Shown: piece after piece, positions 52,203 through 60,265 of the stretch
Layout of the letters: every line of letters starts with the position of its first letter
Numbering within the stretch: the stretch's first letter is position 1
Source: Bacillus bingmayongensis
GTDB lineage: Bacteria; Bacillota; Bacilli; Bacillales; Bacillaceae_G
Reading direction: 5' to 3'
NCBI RefSeq assembly: GCF_000299035.1
Contig: NZ_JH921517.1
Span: forward strand, 671,317-735,316
DNA length: 64,000 bases
The notes under the pieces: model-generated
The model's database searches: none
What the model saw: only the letters and a program-made list of their open reading frames with translations
Told to the model about the DNA's origin: nothing
Made by a program: the position numbers and the translations under genes

Positions 52203-52798
52203 GTTTAAAAGGGAAACGAATTGGATTTGGATTTACAGGATCACATTGTACGTATGCGGAAGTCGTGCCGCAGTTAGAGAAACTAATTGCAGAAGGAGCG
52301 GAAGTGCTGCCGGTTGTTTCATATACTGTACAAACAACAAATACTAGATTTGGTGAAGGAGCAGAGTGGATTGAAAGAATTGAGGAGATAACAGGAAATA
52401 AGGTTATTAATTCTATTGTAGGGGCAGAACCACTAGGCCCCAAAATCCCATTAGATTGTATGGTGATTGCTCCATTAACAGGAAATTCAATGAGTAAATT
52501 TGCCAATGCAATGACAGATTCTCCTGTATTAATGGCAGCAAAGGCGACGCTTCGGAATGGGAAACCAGTTGTATTAGCTGTTTCGACAAATGATGCACTT
52601 GGTCTAAATGGTGTAAACCTTATGCGTTTAATGGCGACAAAACATATATATTTTGTGCCATTTGGGCAAGATGCACCAGAAAAAAAACCAAATTCAATGG
52701 TAGCACGTATGGAACTTCTTGAAGATACAATTATAGAAGCAATAGAAGGAAAGCAATTACAACCTGTAGTTGTAGAAAAATTCAGATATATGAATTAA
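52199..52798 (+). CDS. dpaB: Dipicolinate synthase subunit B
   Basis: Flavoprotein-like subunit (SpoVFB), 199 residues. The N-terminal GFGFTGSHCTYAEV and the GNSMSKFANAMTDSPVLM block mark the flavoprotein family. The ATG overlaps the dpaA stop (ATGA), and AAGGAGGAG lies within dpaA. It works as a complex with DpaA. Confidence 0.97.
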   Translation: MSLKGKRIGFGFTGSHCTYAEVVPQLEKLIAEGAEVLPVVSYTVQTTNTRFGEGAEWIERIEEITGNKVINSIVGAEPLGPKIPLDCMVIAPLTGNSMSKFANAMTDSPVLMAAKATLRNGKPVVLAVSTNDALGLNGVNLMRLMATKHIYFVPFGQDAPEKKPNSMVARMELLEDTIIEAIEGKQLQPVVVEKFRYMN

Positions 52799-52875
52799 AA
52801 AACGAAAAAAAACAGACAATTTTTTACGAAACCATCATTCTTATCGCAGAATATGATAAAATTAATGTTATTAAG

Positions 52876-52906
52876 ATTAGAAGGAGTATTCTATACTCCT
52901 TCTAAT
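52876..52906 (+). other. 14-bp perfect inverted repeat upstream of asd
   Basis: Arms 52876-52889 and 52893-52906 pair perfectly over a 3-base loop. No T run follows on either strand, so it is not an intrinsic terminator. It sits 42 bases before asd, after a possible -10 (TAAAAT about 52857). It may be an operator or a leader hairpin. Confidence 0.55.
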
Positions 52907-52947
52907 TCTAAGTATAGAAGGATTGGTATCTAGAAAGGGGCATAGTG

Positions 52948-53994
52948 ATGGAAAAGGAAAAATCTTTTCATGTCGCTGTAGTTGGAGCAACCGGCGCAGT
53001 TGGTGAACAAATGTTAAATACTTTAGAGAAACGAGAATTTCCGATTGGGAAGTTAACGTTACTTTCATCTAAACGTTCTGCAGGCAAGAAGCTTGTATTT
53101 AAAGGAGAAGAATTCACAGTACAAGAAGCAACTCCTGAAAGCTTTGAAGGAGTCGATATTGCACTCTTTAGTGCAGGTGGATCAGTATCGAAACAATTAG
53201 CACCAGAAGCAGCAAAACGCGGTGCAATTGTTGTTGATAATACAAGTGCATTCCGTATGACAGAAAATGTACCACTTGTTGTACCTGAAGTGAATGAAAA
53301 TGACTTAAAAGAACATAGTGGTATTATTGCAAATCCGAACTGTTCTACAATTCAAATGGTAGTTGCTCTTGAACCAATTCGTCAGCATTTTGGTTTAAAA
53401 CGAGTAATCGTTTCCACATATCAAGCTGTGTCAGGTGCAGGTGCTGCTGCAATTGAAGAGCTTCATGAACAATCACAAGCGATCTTAAATGGAGAAGAAG
53501 TAAAAGCAAATGTTTTACCTGTATCAGGTGATAAAAAACATTTCCAAATTGCTTTTAATGCCATTCCGCAAATTGATAAGTTTCAAGATAATGGATTTAC
53601 ATTTGAAGAAATGAAAATGATTAATGAAACGAAAAAAATTATGCATATGCCTGAGTTAGAAGTAGCAGCGACATGTGTACGTTTACCTGTTGTATCAGGT
53701 CATTCTGAGTCTGTTTACATCGAAGTGGAAAAAGAAGGTGTAACAGTAGAAGAAATGAAAAACTTGCTTGCGGATGCAGAAGGAATTGTACTGCAAGATG
53801 ATCCAGCAGAACAATTATATCCAATGCCATCTACTGCAGTAGGCAAAAATGAAGTGTTCGTTGGACGTATTCGTAAAGATTTAAATAATGAAAAAGGATT
53901 CCATCTTTGGGTCGTATCTGATAACTTATTAAAAGGTGCTGCATGGAACTCTGTTCAAATTGCAGAACGATTAGTAAAATTACAATTAGTGTAA
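52948..53994 (+). CDS. asd: Aspartate-semialdehyde dehydrogenase
   Basis: NADPH enzyme making aspartate semialdehyde for lysine, threonine, methionine and dipicolinate, 348 residues. [12 protein letters not shown] binds NADP, and Cys132 in NPNCSTIQM is the nucleophile. The ATG at 52948 follows AGAAAGGGG; GTG 52945 is an alternative. It heads the asd-dapG-dapA operon, directly after dpaAB. Confidence 0.98.
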   Translation: MEKEKSFHVAVVGATGAVGEQMLNTLEKREFPIGKLTLLSSKRSAGKKLVFKGEEFTVQEATPESFEGVDIALFSAGGSVSKQLAPEAAKRGAIVVDNTSAFRMTENVPLVVPEVNENDLKEHSGIIANPNCSTIQMVVALEPIRQHFGLKRVIVSTYQAVSGAGAAAIEELHEQSQAILNGEEVKANVLPVSGDKKHFQIAFNAIPQIDKFQDNGFTFEEMKMINETKKIMHMPELEVAATCVRLPVVSGHSESVYIEVEKEGVTVEEMKNLLADAEGIVLQDDPAEQLYPMPSTAVGKNEVFVGRIRKDLNNEKGFHLWVVSDNLLKGAAWNSVQIAERLVKLQLV

Positions 53995-54017
53995 ACGGCT
54001 AAGAGAAGGTGCAAAAC

Positions 54018-55250
54018 ATGAAAATTATTGTTCAAAAATTTGGTGGTACATCGGTACGTGATGAAAACGGACGTAAGCATGCACTTCACCATATTAAAAA
54101 ATCATTAGATGCTGGTTATAAAGTGGTTACAGTTGTATCAGCTATGGGACGTAAAGGTGAACCATACGCAACGGATACATTATTAAGTCTTGTAAATCAA
54201 AAGGAATCTAGTATTTCAAAACGTGAACAAGATTTATTATTATCATGCGGAGAGTTAATCTCGGCAATCGTCTTCTCAAATATGTTAAATGAAAATGGAG
54301 TAAAAGCAGCAGCGCTAAATGGTGCACAAGCTGGTTTTGTGACAAATGATGATTTTACGAACGCAAAGATTGTTGAAATGAATTGTGATCGTATACATGA
54401 AGAGTTACAAAATGTAGATGTTGTTGTTGTTACTGGTTTCCAAGGACAAACAAAAGAAGGCGATACGACAACACTTGGACGCGGAGGTAGTGATACTTCA
54501 GCTTCAGCACTAGGTGTTGCACTTCATGCTGAATACATCGATATTTTTACTGATGTAGAAGGTGTAATGACCGCTGATCCAAGGATTGTAAAAGATGCGC
54601 GTCATCTTCAAAACGTAACATATAATGAGATCTGTAACATGGCTTATCAAGGTGCAAAAGTTGTTCATCCGCGTGCAGTTGAAATTGCAATGCATGCAAA
54701 GGTGCCACTTCGTGTGCGTTCTACGTATTCTGATAATGAAGGCACACTTATTGCGGCATATGATGGTGCTACAAAAGGCCGTGATGTAGAAGAACGACCT
54801 GTTACAGGAATCGCTCATGTATCAAATGTGACACAAATTAAAGTGCTTGCAAAAGACGGATCGTACGATTTACAACAACATGTTTTTAAAGAAATGGCAA
54901 ATGAAGGAATTAGTGTTGACTTAATTAACATTTCGCCTACAGGTGTGGCTTATACAGTAAGTGATCATGTATCAAGTCATGCTGTTGAAGTACTTGGAAA
55001 ACTTGGATACGATCCAATTGTGACGGAGCATTGCGCAAAAGTATCTATCGTTGGAGCTGGAATGGCAGGTATTCCAGGCGTTACTGCGAAAATTGTCACA
55101 GCTTTAGCAGAAAAAGGTGTTCAAATTTTACAATCAGCTGATAGTCATACGACAATTTGGGTGCTTGTAAAAGAAGTAGATTTAGTGGAAGCTGTAAATG
55201 CATTGCATAGTGCATTTGAACTTTCAAAAGAAAAGCAACTGGAACAATAA
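54018..55250 (+). CDS. dapG: Aspartate kinase I
   Basis: First enzyme of the aspartate pathway, 410 residues. The kinase domain begins with VQKFGGTSV, and TTLGRGGSDTSA is intact. Two C-terminal ACT domains follow (about 265-400), for feedback control; the B. subtilis homologue in this operon is meso-diaminopimelate-sensitive. I chose ATG 54018, spaced from AGAGAAGGTG; GTG 54009 lies within that site. dapA follows after 11 bases. Confidence 0.96.
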   Translation: MKIIVQKFGGTSVRDENGRKHALHHIKKSLDAGYKVVTVVSAMGRKGEPYATDTLLSLVNQKESSISKREQDLLLSCGELISAIVFSNMLNENGVKAAALNGAQAGFVTNDDFTNAKIVEMNCDRIHEELQNVDVVVVTGFQGQTKEGDTTTLGRGGSDTSASALGVALHAEYIDIFTDVEGVMTADPRIVKDARHLQNVTYNEICNMAYQGAKVVHPRAVEIAMHAKVPLRVRSTYSDNEGTLIAAYDGATKGRDVEERPVTGIAHVSNVTQIKVLAKDGSYDLQQHVFKEMANEGISVDLINISPTGVAYTVSDHVSSHAVEVLGKLGYDPIVTEHCAKVSIVGAGMAGIPGVTAKIVTALAEKGVQILQSADSHTTIWVLVKEVDLVEAVNALHSAFELSKEKQLEQ

Positions 55251-55261
55251 GGAGTGAGACC

Positions 55262-56140
55262 ATGGTAGATTTTGGGACAATTGCGACAGCGATGGTAACA
55301 CCGTTTGATAAAAATGGAAACGTCGATTTTGCAAAGACAACTAAATTGGTAAATTATTTAATTGATAACGGTACAACAGCAATCGTGGTAGGAGGAACAA
55401 CTGGAGAGTCTCCTACATTGTCATCAGAAGAAAAAGTAGCGTTATATCGCCATGTCGTATCTGTTGTCGATAAAAGGGTGCCCGTAATCGCTGGAACAGG
55501 TAGCAATAATACACATGCTTCTATCGAGTTAACGAAAAAAGCAACAGAAGTTGGTGTCGATGCAATTATGTTAGTGGCACCGTATTATAATAAACCAAGT
55601 CAAGAAGGAATGTATCAGCATTTTAAAACAATTGCTGAAAGTACGGAACTTCCGGTTATGCTATACAATGTTCCAGGACGATCTATTGTACAAATCTCCG
55701 TTGATACAGTTGTTCGTTTATCAGAAATACCAAACATTGTTGCAATTAAAGATGCTGGCGGCGATGTATTAACAATGACAGAAATTATTGAAAAAACAGC
55801 GGACGACTTTGCTGTATACAGCGGTGATGATGGTTTAACGTTACCAGCTATGGCAGTTGGAGCTAAAGGTATTATTTCTGTTGCCTCTCATGTAATTGGA
55901 AATGAAATGCAAGAAATGATTGCGGCATTCCAAGCAGGAGACTTCAAAAAAGCACAGAAATTGCACCAATTACTTGTTAAAGTAACGAATGCATTATTTA
56001 TGGCACCGAGCCCAACACCAGTAAAAACAGCGTTACAAATGGTTGGATTAGACGTAGGATCTGTACGTTTACCACTTATTCCATTAACAGAAGAAGAACG
56101 ACTAACATTACAAGATGTAATGCAATCGATTCCTCGTTAA
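55262..56140 (+). CDS. dapA: 4-hydroxy-tetrahydrodipicolinate synthase
   Basis: Aldolase that condenses pyruvate with aspartate semialdehyde, the branch to lysine, peptidoglycan and dipicolinate, 292 residues. The Schiff-base Lys163 (AIKDAGGD), Tyr135 and the GGTTGESPTL loop with Thr46/Thr47 are present. AAGGAGTGAG precedes the ATG. With dpaAB upstream, it supplies the DPA precursor. Confidence 0.98.
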   Translation: MVDFGTIATAMVTPFDKNGNVDFAKTTKLVNYLIDNGTTAIVVGGTTGESPTLSSEEKVALYRHVVSVVDKRVPVIAGTGSNNTHASIELTKKATEVGVDAIMLVAPYYNKPSQEGMYQHFKTIAESTELPVMLYNVPGRSIVQISVDTVVRLSEIPNIVAIKDAGGDVLTMTEIIEKTADDFAVYSGDDGLTLPAMAVGAKGIISVASHVIGNEMQEMIAAFQAGDFKKAQKLHQLLVKVTNALFMAPSPTPVKTALQMVGLDVGSVRLPLIPLTEEERLTLQDVMQSIPR

Positions 56141-56141
56141 T

Positions 56142-56177
56142 AAAAATGACCTAGTGTAAAAACTAGGTCATTTTTAT
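56142..56177 (+). terminator. Terminator after dapA
   Basis: A perfect 14-bp stem (56142-56155 with 56162-56175) with A- and T-rich edges. It could work in both directions, also ending the reverse-strand acetyltransferase remnant. Confidence 0.9.
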
Positions 56178-56225
56178 TGTGAAAGAAACTTTTGGAAGGG
56201 GATAATTGGAGATTTAGTTAATTTT

Positions 56226-56821
56226 CTAAATGTATTCAAATAAATTTTTTTGAAGGATAATTTTAGGTTCTCCTTTCTCATCCGTATACGTGCCGATAAT
56301 ATCGAAACCACTTTTTATATTCAAAATTAACATATTACGCCATTTGTTTTTCGTTTTTGTTTGAATAATCCGATAGCCTTTTTCTCTTAAAAATTGATGT
56401 TGCTGCTCCATTAAGTTAAAACCAATCCGCTGATTTCTATAATTTTCATCGACTCTACCTAATCAACTATAAAATTTACCCCGCTATTTGCGGGCAGTAA
56501 GACCCCCACCTCAAGGTTCAGAGAGAAACAAGGAAGGTAGGTGGGGATCCACTGCCCGTAAAAGCCCGATTCGTTCAACTAATAATCAGTGGGGGATGAA
56601 CCTCACGCTGATTAAAGTTTCACTTTATCCGTATCAAGTTCGTATTCAATCTTATAACCGACCACTTTCATATCATGTGCAGCTAGATTTATAAGTAATT
56701 TTGGTTTGCTTTCCATTTGTTTTACTAAGTTGTTAGAACTGTGAAAAATACTTTCGTGTAATTGGATTATGCTATCTAATATTTTTGTGTCTGGAATTGA
56801 TTCAAAAAGAAAATAGTCCAT
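56226..56821 (-). pseudogene. GNAT acetyltransferase gene split by bcr1
   Basis: This reverse-strand gene starts at ATG 56821, after a good GGAAGGAG site. It reads 66 codons (MDYFLFESIPD ... YELDTDK) up to the bcr1 element. Beyond the element the same frame continues as FYS, a stop (TGA at 56465-56463), LGRVDENYRNQRIGFNLM and on to 56226. Removing the element and one 5-bp duplication gives one frame of 148 codons with a single stop, where the family usually has Trp. YRNQRIG resembles the acetyl-CoA loop of GNAT enzymes. Both lesions predict no function. The substrate is unknown. Confidence 0.85.
56480..56623 (+). repeat. bcr1 repeat element
   Basis: A 144-base element begins with the hairpin CCCGC-TATTT-GCGGG, contains GGGCAGT (56492-56498) pairing with ACTGCCC (56551-56557) around a second stem (CCCCACCT/AGGTGGGG), has a further AATCAG/CTGATT stem, and ends AAAGTTTCAC. 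It is flanked by TTTAC (56475-56479) and TTTAT (56624-56628). Size, ends and the TTTAT-type duplication fit bcr1, a chromosomal repeat reported as specific to the B. cereus group and mobile. It encodes no protein. It interrupts a GNAT gene. Confidence 0.85.
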
Positions 56822-57178
56822 GAAAAAAATTCTCCTTCCAATAAACATTCTGTTATTATTCAGCGAAGAGGTTGTACGTTATAAACTATACGCTAAATTA
56901 CCTGTCTATCCCTTTTAGTTTCTCATTGATAGGAGTGTAATCAAAAAGAAATCTCGGAGAATACGGTGTTAATTGAAGGAGTATTTCACTTGAATTTTAT
57001 ATGCTTCTCTTCTCTTTCTCACAAATTAACTTGTGTTCTATTTCTTGTATCAGGTATAATATGGCTAAGTAGCTTAGTACGGGTATGCTTAGCAAAATTG
57101 GAAAAAATTATGGTTTAACGGAATTTCTATATCATATCGCATAAGATATTTGATTTATATAATGAAAGAGAGGTGAAA
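56822..57178 (+). other. Gap upstream of rnjB
   Basis: After the remnant's ribosome site this stretch shows no supported gene. It contains a TATAAT at 57158-57163 without a good -35 and an 11-base direct repeat ATATCGCATAA (about 57134-57144 and again about 57208-57218) around the start of the rnjB leader. Confidence 0.4.
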
Positions 57179-57323
57179 CCTGGTTTAAAAAACGAACGAG
57201 AACATGATATCGCATAACGGTAAGGACATTCGTCTTGGACGGTGAATATATGGTGGTTGTAGAGTTTCCCTGGTGTCTCTGCAATTTTAGTGAAATCAGT
57301 GTTTGCAAGATTTTTAAACCAGG
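57179..57323 (+). promoter_or_regulatory. rnjB leader with long-range inverted repeat
   Basis: CCTGGTTTAAAAA (57179-57191) is perfectly complementary to TTTTTAAACCAGG (57311-57323), 119 bases apart. The right arm ends in the AGG that is the only ribosome-site match for ATG 57331, so pairing would hide it. This suggests control of rnjB translation; it is an inference. Confidence 0.5.
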
Positions 57324-57330
57324 CAACAAC

Positions 57331-59001
57331 ATGAAGAGAAAAGAGATTGATTCTGTAAAAGTATTTGCTCTTGGTGGAGTAGGTGAAATCGGAAAAAATA
57401 TGTATTGTGTCGAAATTGATTCCGAAATTTTTATTGTAGATGCAGGCTTAATGTTCCCGGGAGATGAAATGTTTGGAATTGATATCGTCATCCCTGATAT
57501 TACATATTTAGTAGAAAATCAAGAGCGAGTAAAGGGTTTATTTATTACACATGGTCATGAAGATCACATTGGTGGAATTGTTTATGTACTACGTAAACTT
57601 TCAATTCCAGTATATGCAACAAAGTTAACAGTAGGTTTGATCCAAGAAAAACTTGGTGAAGCAGGAATGCTTGGTCGTGTAGATTTAAAAACAATTGATT
57701 CTAATTCAGAAGTGGAATTTAATACGACAACGGTTTCATTCTTTGGTACAACCCATAGTATTCCAGATTCTGTTGGTGTATGTTTCCATACATCAAAAGG
57801 TGCTATCGTATATACAGGAGACTTTAAATTCGATCAAACACCAATTGGCAACAGTGGAGCAGATCTTGGAAAGATGGCGCAAATTGGAAATGAAGGCGTT
57901 CTTTGTCTGTTATCAGATAGTACGAATGCTGAGCGTCCTGGTTACACGGGTTCTGAAAAAGAAGTTGGGATAGAAATTTCAAAAGTATTTTATGGTGCAG
58001 AGGGACGTATCATTGTTGCTTCTTTTGCATCTAATGTACATCGTATTCAACAAGTATTTGATGCAGCTGTTGAAACAGGACGTAAAGTGGCTGTTGTAGG
58101 TCGTAGTATGGTGAAAGTGGTAGATATCGCAAGACGTCTTGGATATTTAGACGTTCCAGATGGTATGATTATTTCATTGCAAGAAGTAGATAACTTCCCG
58201 GAGAAGAAGGTAGCAATTTTAACAACTGGTAGCCAAGGGGAACCAATGGCGGCTCTTTCAAGAATGGCGAAGCAAGCTCATAAACAAATTTCGATTCGTA
58301 AAGGAGATACAGTTATTATCGCGGCATCTCCAATTCCTGGTAATGAAATATCAGTATCGAAAATTATTGATTTACTATTTAGAGCTGGTGCAGAAGTTGT
58401 TTATTATGGAGAAAGAAAAGTTCATGTTTCTGGTCATGGTAGTCAAGAAGAGTTGAAATTGATGCTGAATTTAATGAAACCGAAATACTTTATACCCGTA
58501 CATGGTGAATTTCGCATGCAAAAGGCACATGCGTATTTGGCGGAAGATGTTGGCGTCTTGAAAGACAATATTTTTATTGTAGAAAAGGGCGATGTGATTG
58601 CTTTTGAAGGAGAAGAGGTAAAACCAGCTGGTAAAGTACAAGCGGGGAATGTTCTAATTGATGGATTAGGTGTAGGTGATGTCGGAAATATTGTCTTGCG
58701 TGATCGTAAGATGTTATCACAAGACGGAATTTTAGTCGTTGTCGTAACACTTGGAAAAGATGAGAAGAAAATCATCTCTGGTCCAGAAATTATTTCACGT
58801 GGTTTTGTGTATGTTCGTGAATCTGAGGCGTTAATCGAAAGGTCTACAGATATTGTGCGTACAATTGTTGAACAATCCATCAAAGAGTATTCTATTGAAT
58901 GGTCCATGTTAAAACAAAATATTCGTGAATTGTTAGGGCAATTCCTGTATGAGGAAACGAAGAGAAAACCGATGATTTTACCAATTATCATGGAAGTATA
59001 A
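57331..59001 (+). CDS. rnjB: Ribonuclease J2
   Basis: Metallo-beta-lactamase RNase of the J family, 556 residues, with both endo- and 5' exonuclease activity known in the family. Motifs are FALGGVGEIGKNM, HGHEDHIGG (metal ligands, about residues 77-85), TGDFKFD, and SASPIPGN-like AASPIPGNE, then the C-terminal domain. Position next to tepA-spoIIIE matches B. subtilis rnjB (ymfA). The start is uncertain: ATG 57331 gives the standard N-terminus but has only a weak AGG, while ATG 57250, after GGACGGTGA, would add 27 residues. Confidence 0.93.
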   Translation: MKRKEIDSVKVFALGGVGEIGKNMYCVEIDSEIFIVDAGLMFPGDEMFGIDIVIPDITYLVENQERVKGLFITHGHEDHIGGIVYVLRKLSIPVYATKLTVGLIQEKLGEAGMLGRVDLKTIDSNSEVEFNTTTVSFFGTTHSIPDSVGVCFHTSKGAIVYTGDFKFDQTPIGNSGADLGKMAQIGNEGVLCLLSDSTNAERPGYTGSEKEVGIEISKVFYGAEGRIIVASFASNVHRIQQVFDAAVETGRKVAVVGRSMVKVVDIARRLGYLDVPDGMIISLQEVDNFPEKKVAILTTGSQGEPMAALSRMAKQAHKQISIRKGDTVIIAASPIPGNEISVSKIIDLLFRAGAEVVYYGERKVHVSGHGSQEELKLMLNLMKPKYFIPVHGEFRMQKAHAYLAEDVGVLKDNIFIVEKGDVIAFEGEEVKPAGKVQAGNVLIDGLGVGDVGNIVLRDRKMLSQDGILVVVVTLGKDEKKIISGPEIISRGFVYVRESEALIERSTDIVRTIVEQSIKEYSIEWSMLKQNIRELLGQFLYEETKRKPMILPIIMEV

Positions 59002-59002
59002 G

Positions 59003-59033
59003 AAAACCACCTTTACGGGTGGTTTTTTTCTTT
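59003..59033 (+). terminator. Terminator after rnjB
   Basis: A 9-bp stem (59003-59011 with 59018-59026), a 6-base loop and T-rich tail. Confidence 0.85.
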
Positions 59034-59102
59034 TTCATCCCTATCGCATGAAATTTGCAACTTAAGAAATAATAGTTGTATAAGAGTGAAAGGGGATGCG
59101 AT

Positions 59103-59852
59103 ATGACAGAACGTGATGATTTAACAAATGAGGAAAAAGAAGCAGAACCGAAAGAGGATGTAAAAGAGGCGTCCGTAATAGAAAAAATTCAGCAACTTGG
59201 TCAAACGAACGTTCCGCAAATGAATGAATCGCGTATTCATTGTTTAACGATTGTTGGACAAGTAGAAGGACATATGCAGCTTCCACCACAAAATAAAACG
59301 ACGAAATATGAGCATGTGATTCCGCAAATTGTAGCAATTGAGCAAAATCCGAAAATTGAAGGATTACTATTATTGCTAAATACTGTAGGTGGTGATGTTG
59401 AGGCTGGATTGGCAATCTCTGAAATGGTAGCTTCATTATCAAAACCAACTGTATCTTTGGTTTTAGGTGGAGGGCACTCGATAGGTGTACCAATTGCAGT
59501 GTCAACAGATTATTCATTTATTGCTGAAACTGCAACGATGACGATTCACCCAGTTCGCCTGACAGGTCTTGTTATTGGTGTGCCACAAACATTTGAGTAT
59601 TTGGATAAAATGCAAGAACGTGTAATTCGATTTGTAACAAAACACTCAAAAGTGACAGAAGATCGTTTTAAAGAACTTATGTTTGCTAAGGGGAACTTAA
59701 CTCGAGATATTGGAACAAATGTAATCGGAATAGATGCAGTTAAGTATGGCCTTATCGATGATGTTGGTGGTATTGGGGATGCGATTCGAAAGTTAAATGA
59801 ATTAATAGATATGAAAGCGGATGGAAATCAGGACGGGAAGTTGCTGCAATGA
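59103..59852 (+). CDS. tepA: ClpP-like protease TepA
   Basis: ClpP-related serine protease fold, 249 residues, named translocation-enhancing protein in B. subtilis. An acidic N-terminal 50 residues precede the fold; [18 protein letters not shown] and [13 protein letters not shown], with a candidate Ser in GHSIG, are visible, as is [15 protein letters not shown] precedes ATG 59103. Its end overlaps ylzJ by 4 bases. The role in secretion or spore proteolysis is from family knowledge. Confidence 0.95.
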   Translation: MTERDDLTNEEKEAEPKEDVKEASVIEKIQQLGQTNVPQMNESRIHCLTIVGQVEGHMQLPPQNKTTKYEHVIPQIVAIEQNPKIEGLLLLLNTVGGDVEAGLAISEMVASLSKPTVSLVLGGGHSIGVPIAVSTDYSFIAETATMTIHPVRLTGLVIGVPQTFEYLDKMQERVIRFVTKHSKVTEDRFKELMFAKGNLTRDIGTNVIGIDAVKYGLIDDVGGIGDAIRKLNELIDMKADGNQDGKLLQ

Positions 59853-60052
59853 TTTTATATACGATTATGCCAGAGCAACTTGTTTATCAGACCGATTATT
59901 CGCAGTACGAACGACAAAAAATAGTAAATGTAAATGGAGTGGAAATGGTTGTATCTGAAGAGAACAGTCAATACTATTCCGTTGTTCGTGTGCTAAGTAC
60001 AAATCCATCCCACTACTTACAGTATGAACCAGGCCAGAAAATAACCTTTTAG
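59849..60052 (+). CDS. ylzJ: YlzJ-like small protein
   Basis: A 67-residue protein that overlaps the tepA stop (ATGA), as in other bacilli. It begins [14 protein letters not shown] and has no known domain beyond the YlzJ family; its function is unknown. The coupling to tepA suggests a shared role. Confidence 0.9.
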   Translation: MILYTIMPEQLVYQTDYSQYERQKIVNVNGVEMVVSEENSQYYSVVRVLSTNPSHYLQYEPGQKITF

Positions 60053-60108
60053 CAAAAAGCAGGATTTTGTTTAGAAGCTATGGTATAATATAAAAAACAA
60101 GACGGTTG

Positions 60109-60135
60109 AGCAGCCATGATTAGGCTGCTTTCTTC
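60109..60135 (+). terminator. Terminator after ylzJ
   Basis: A 7-bp stem (AGCAGCC 60109-60115 with GGCTGCT 60123-60129) and TTCTTCT tail end the tepA-ylzJ transcript. Confidence 0.65.
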
Positions 60136-60180
60136 TGTTTACGTGACATTTTACAAGATGTGTAAAATGTCACGTAAACA
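60136..60180 (+). repeat. 20-bp perfect inverted repeat before spoIIIE
   Basis: Arms 60136-60155 and 60161-60180 are exact reverse complements over a 5-base AGATG loop. No T run follows. It sits 86 bases before spoIIIE, immediately after the ylzJ terminator. It may be an operator, a leader hairpin or a small extragenic palindrome. Confidence 0.8.
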
Positions 60181-60265
60181 TATCTAAAAAATGTGACGAA
60201 TGATATGTAGAAAATGCTTTCAATGAATGAAAGTTTCACTTAATTTTTGAACTTGGGGTGAAGAA

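Noticed and set aside
52800-52947. Lysine riboswitch before asd-dapG-dapA
   Set aside because: The gap is too short and lacks the multi-helix core; only a simple hairpin is present.
56488-56694. Small + strand open frame over the bcr1 element
   Set aside because: It is a by-product of the repeat sequence, with no ribosome site and no related protein known to me.
57235-57330. Long N-terminal extension of RNase J2 from 57235
   Set aside because: The residues do not resemble the family and the standard N-terminus starts at 57331; the start at 57250 is kept only as an alternative.
60225-60245. AAAGTTTCAC, the right end of bcr1, upstream of spoIIIE
   Set aside because: The 150 bases before it show none of the other bcr1 blocks and no matching flank; most likely chance or a relic too worn to support.
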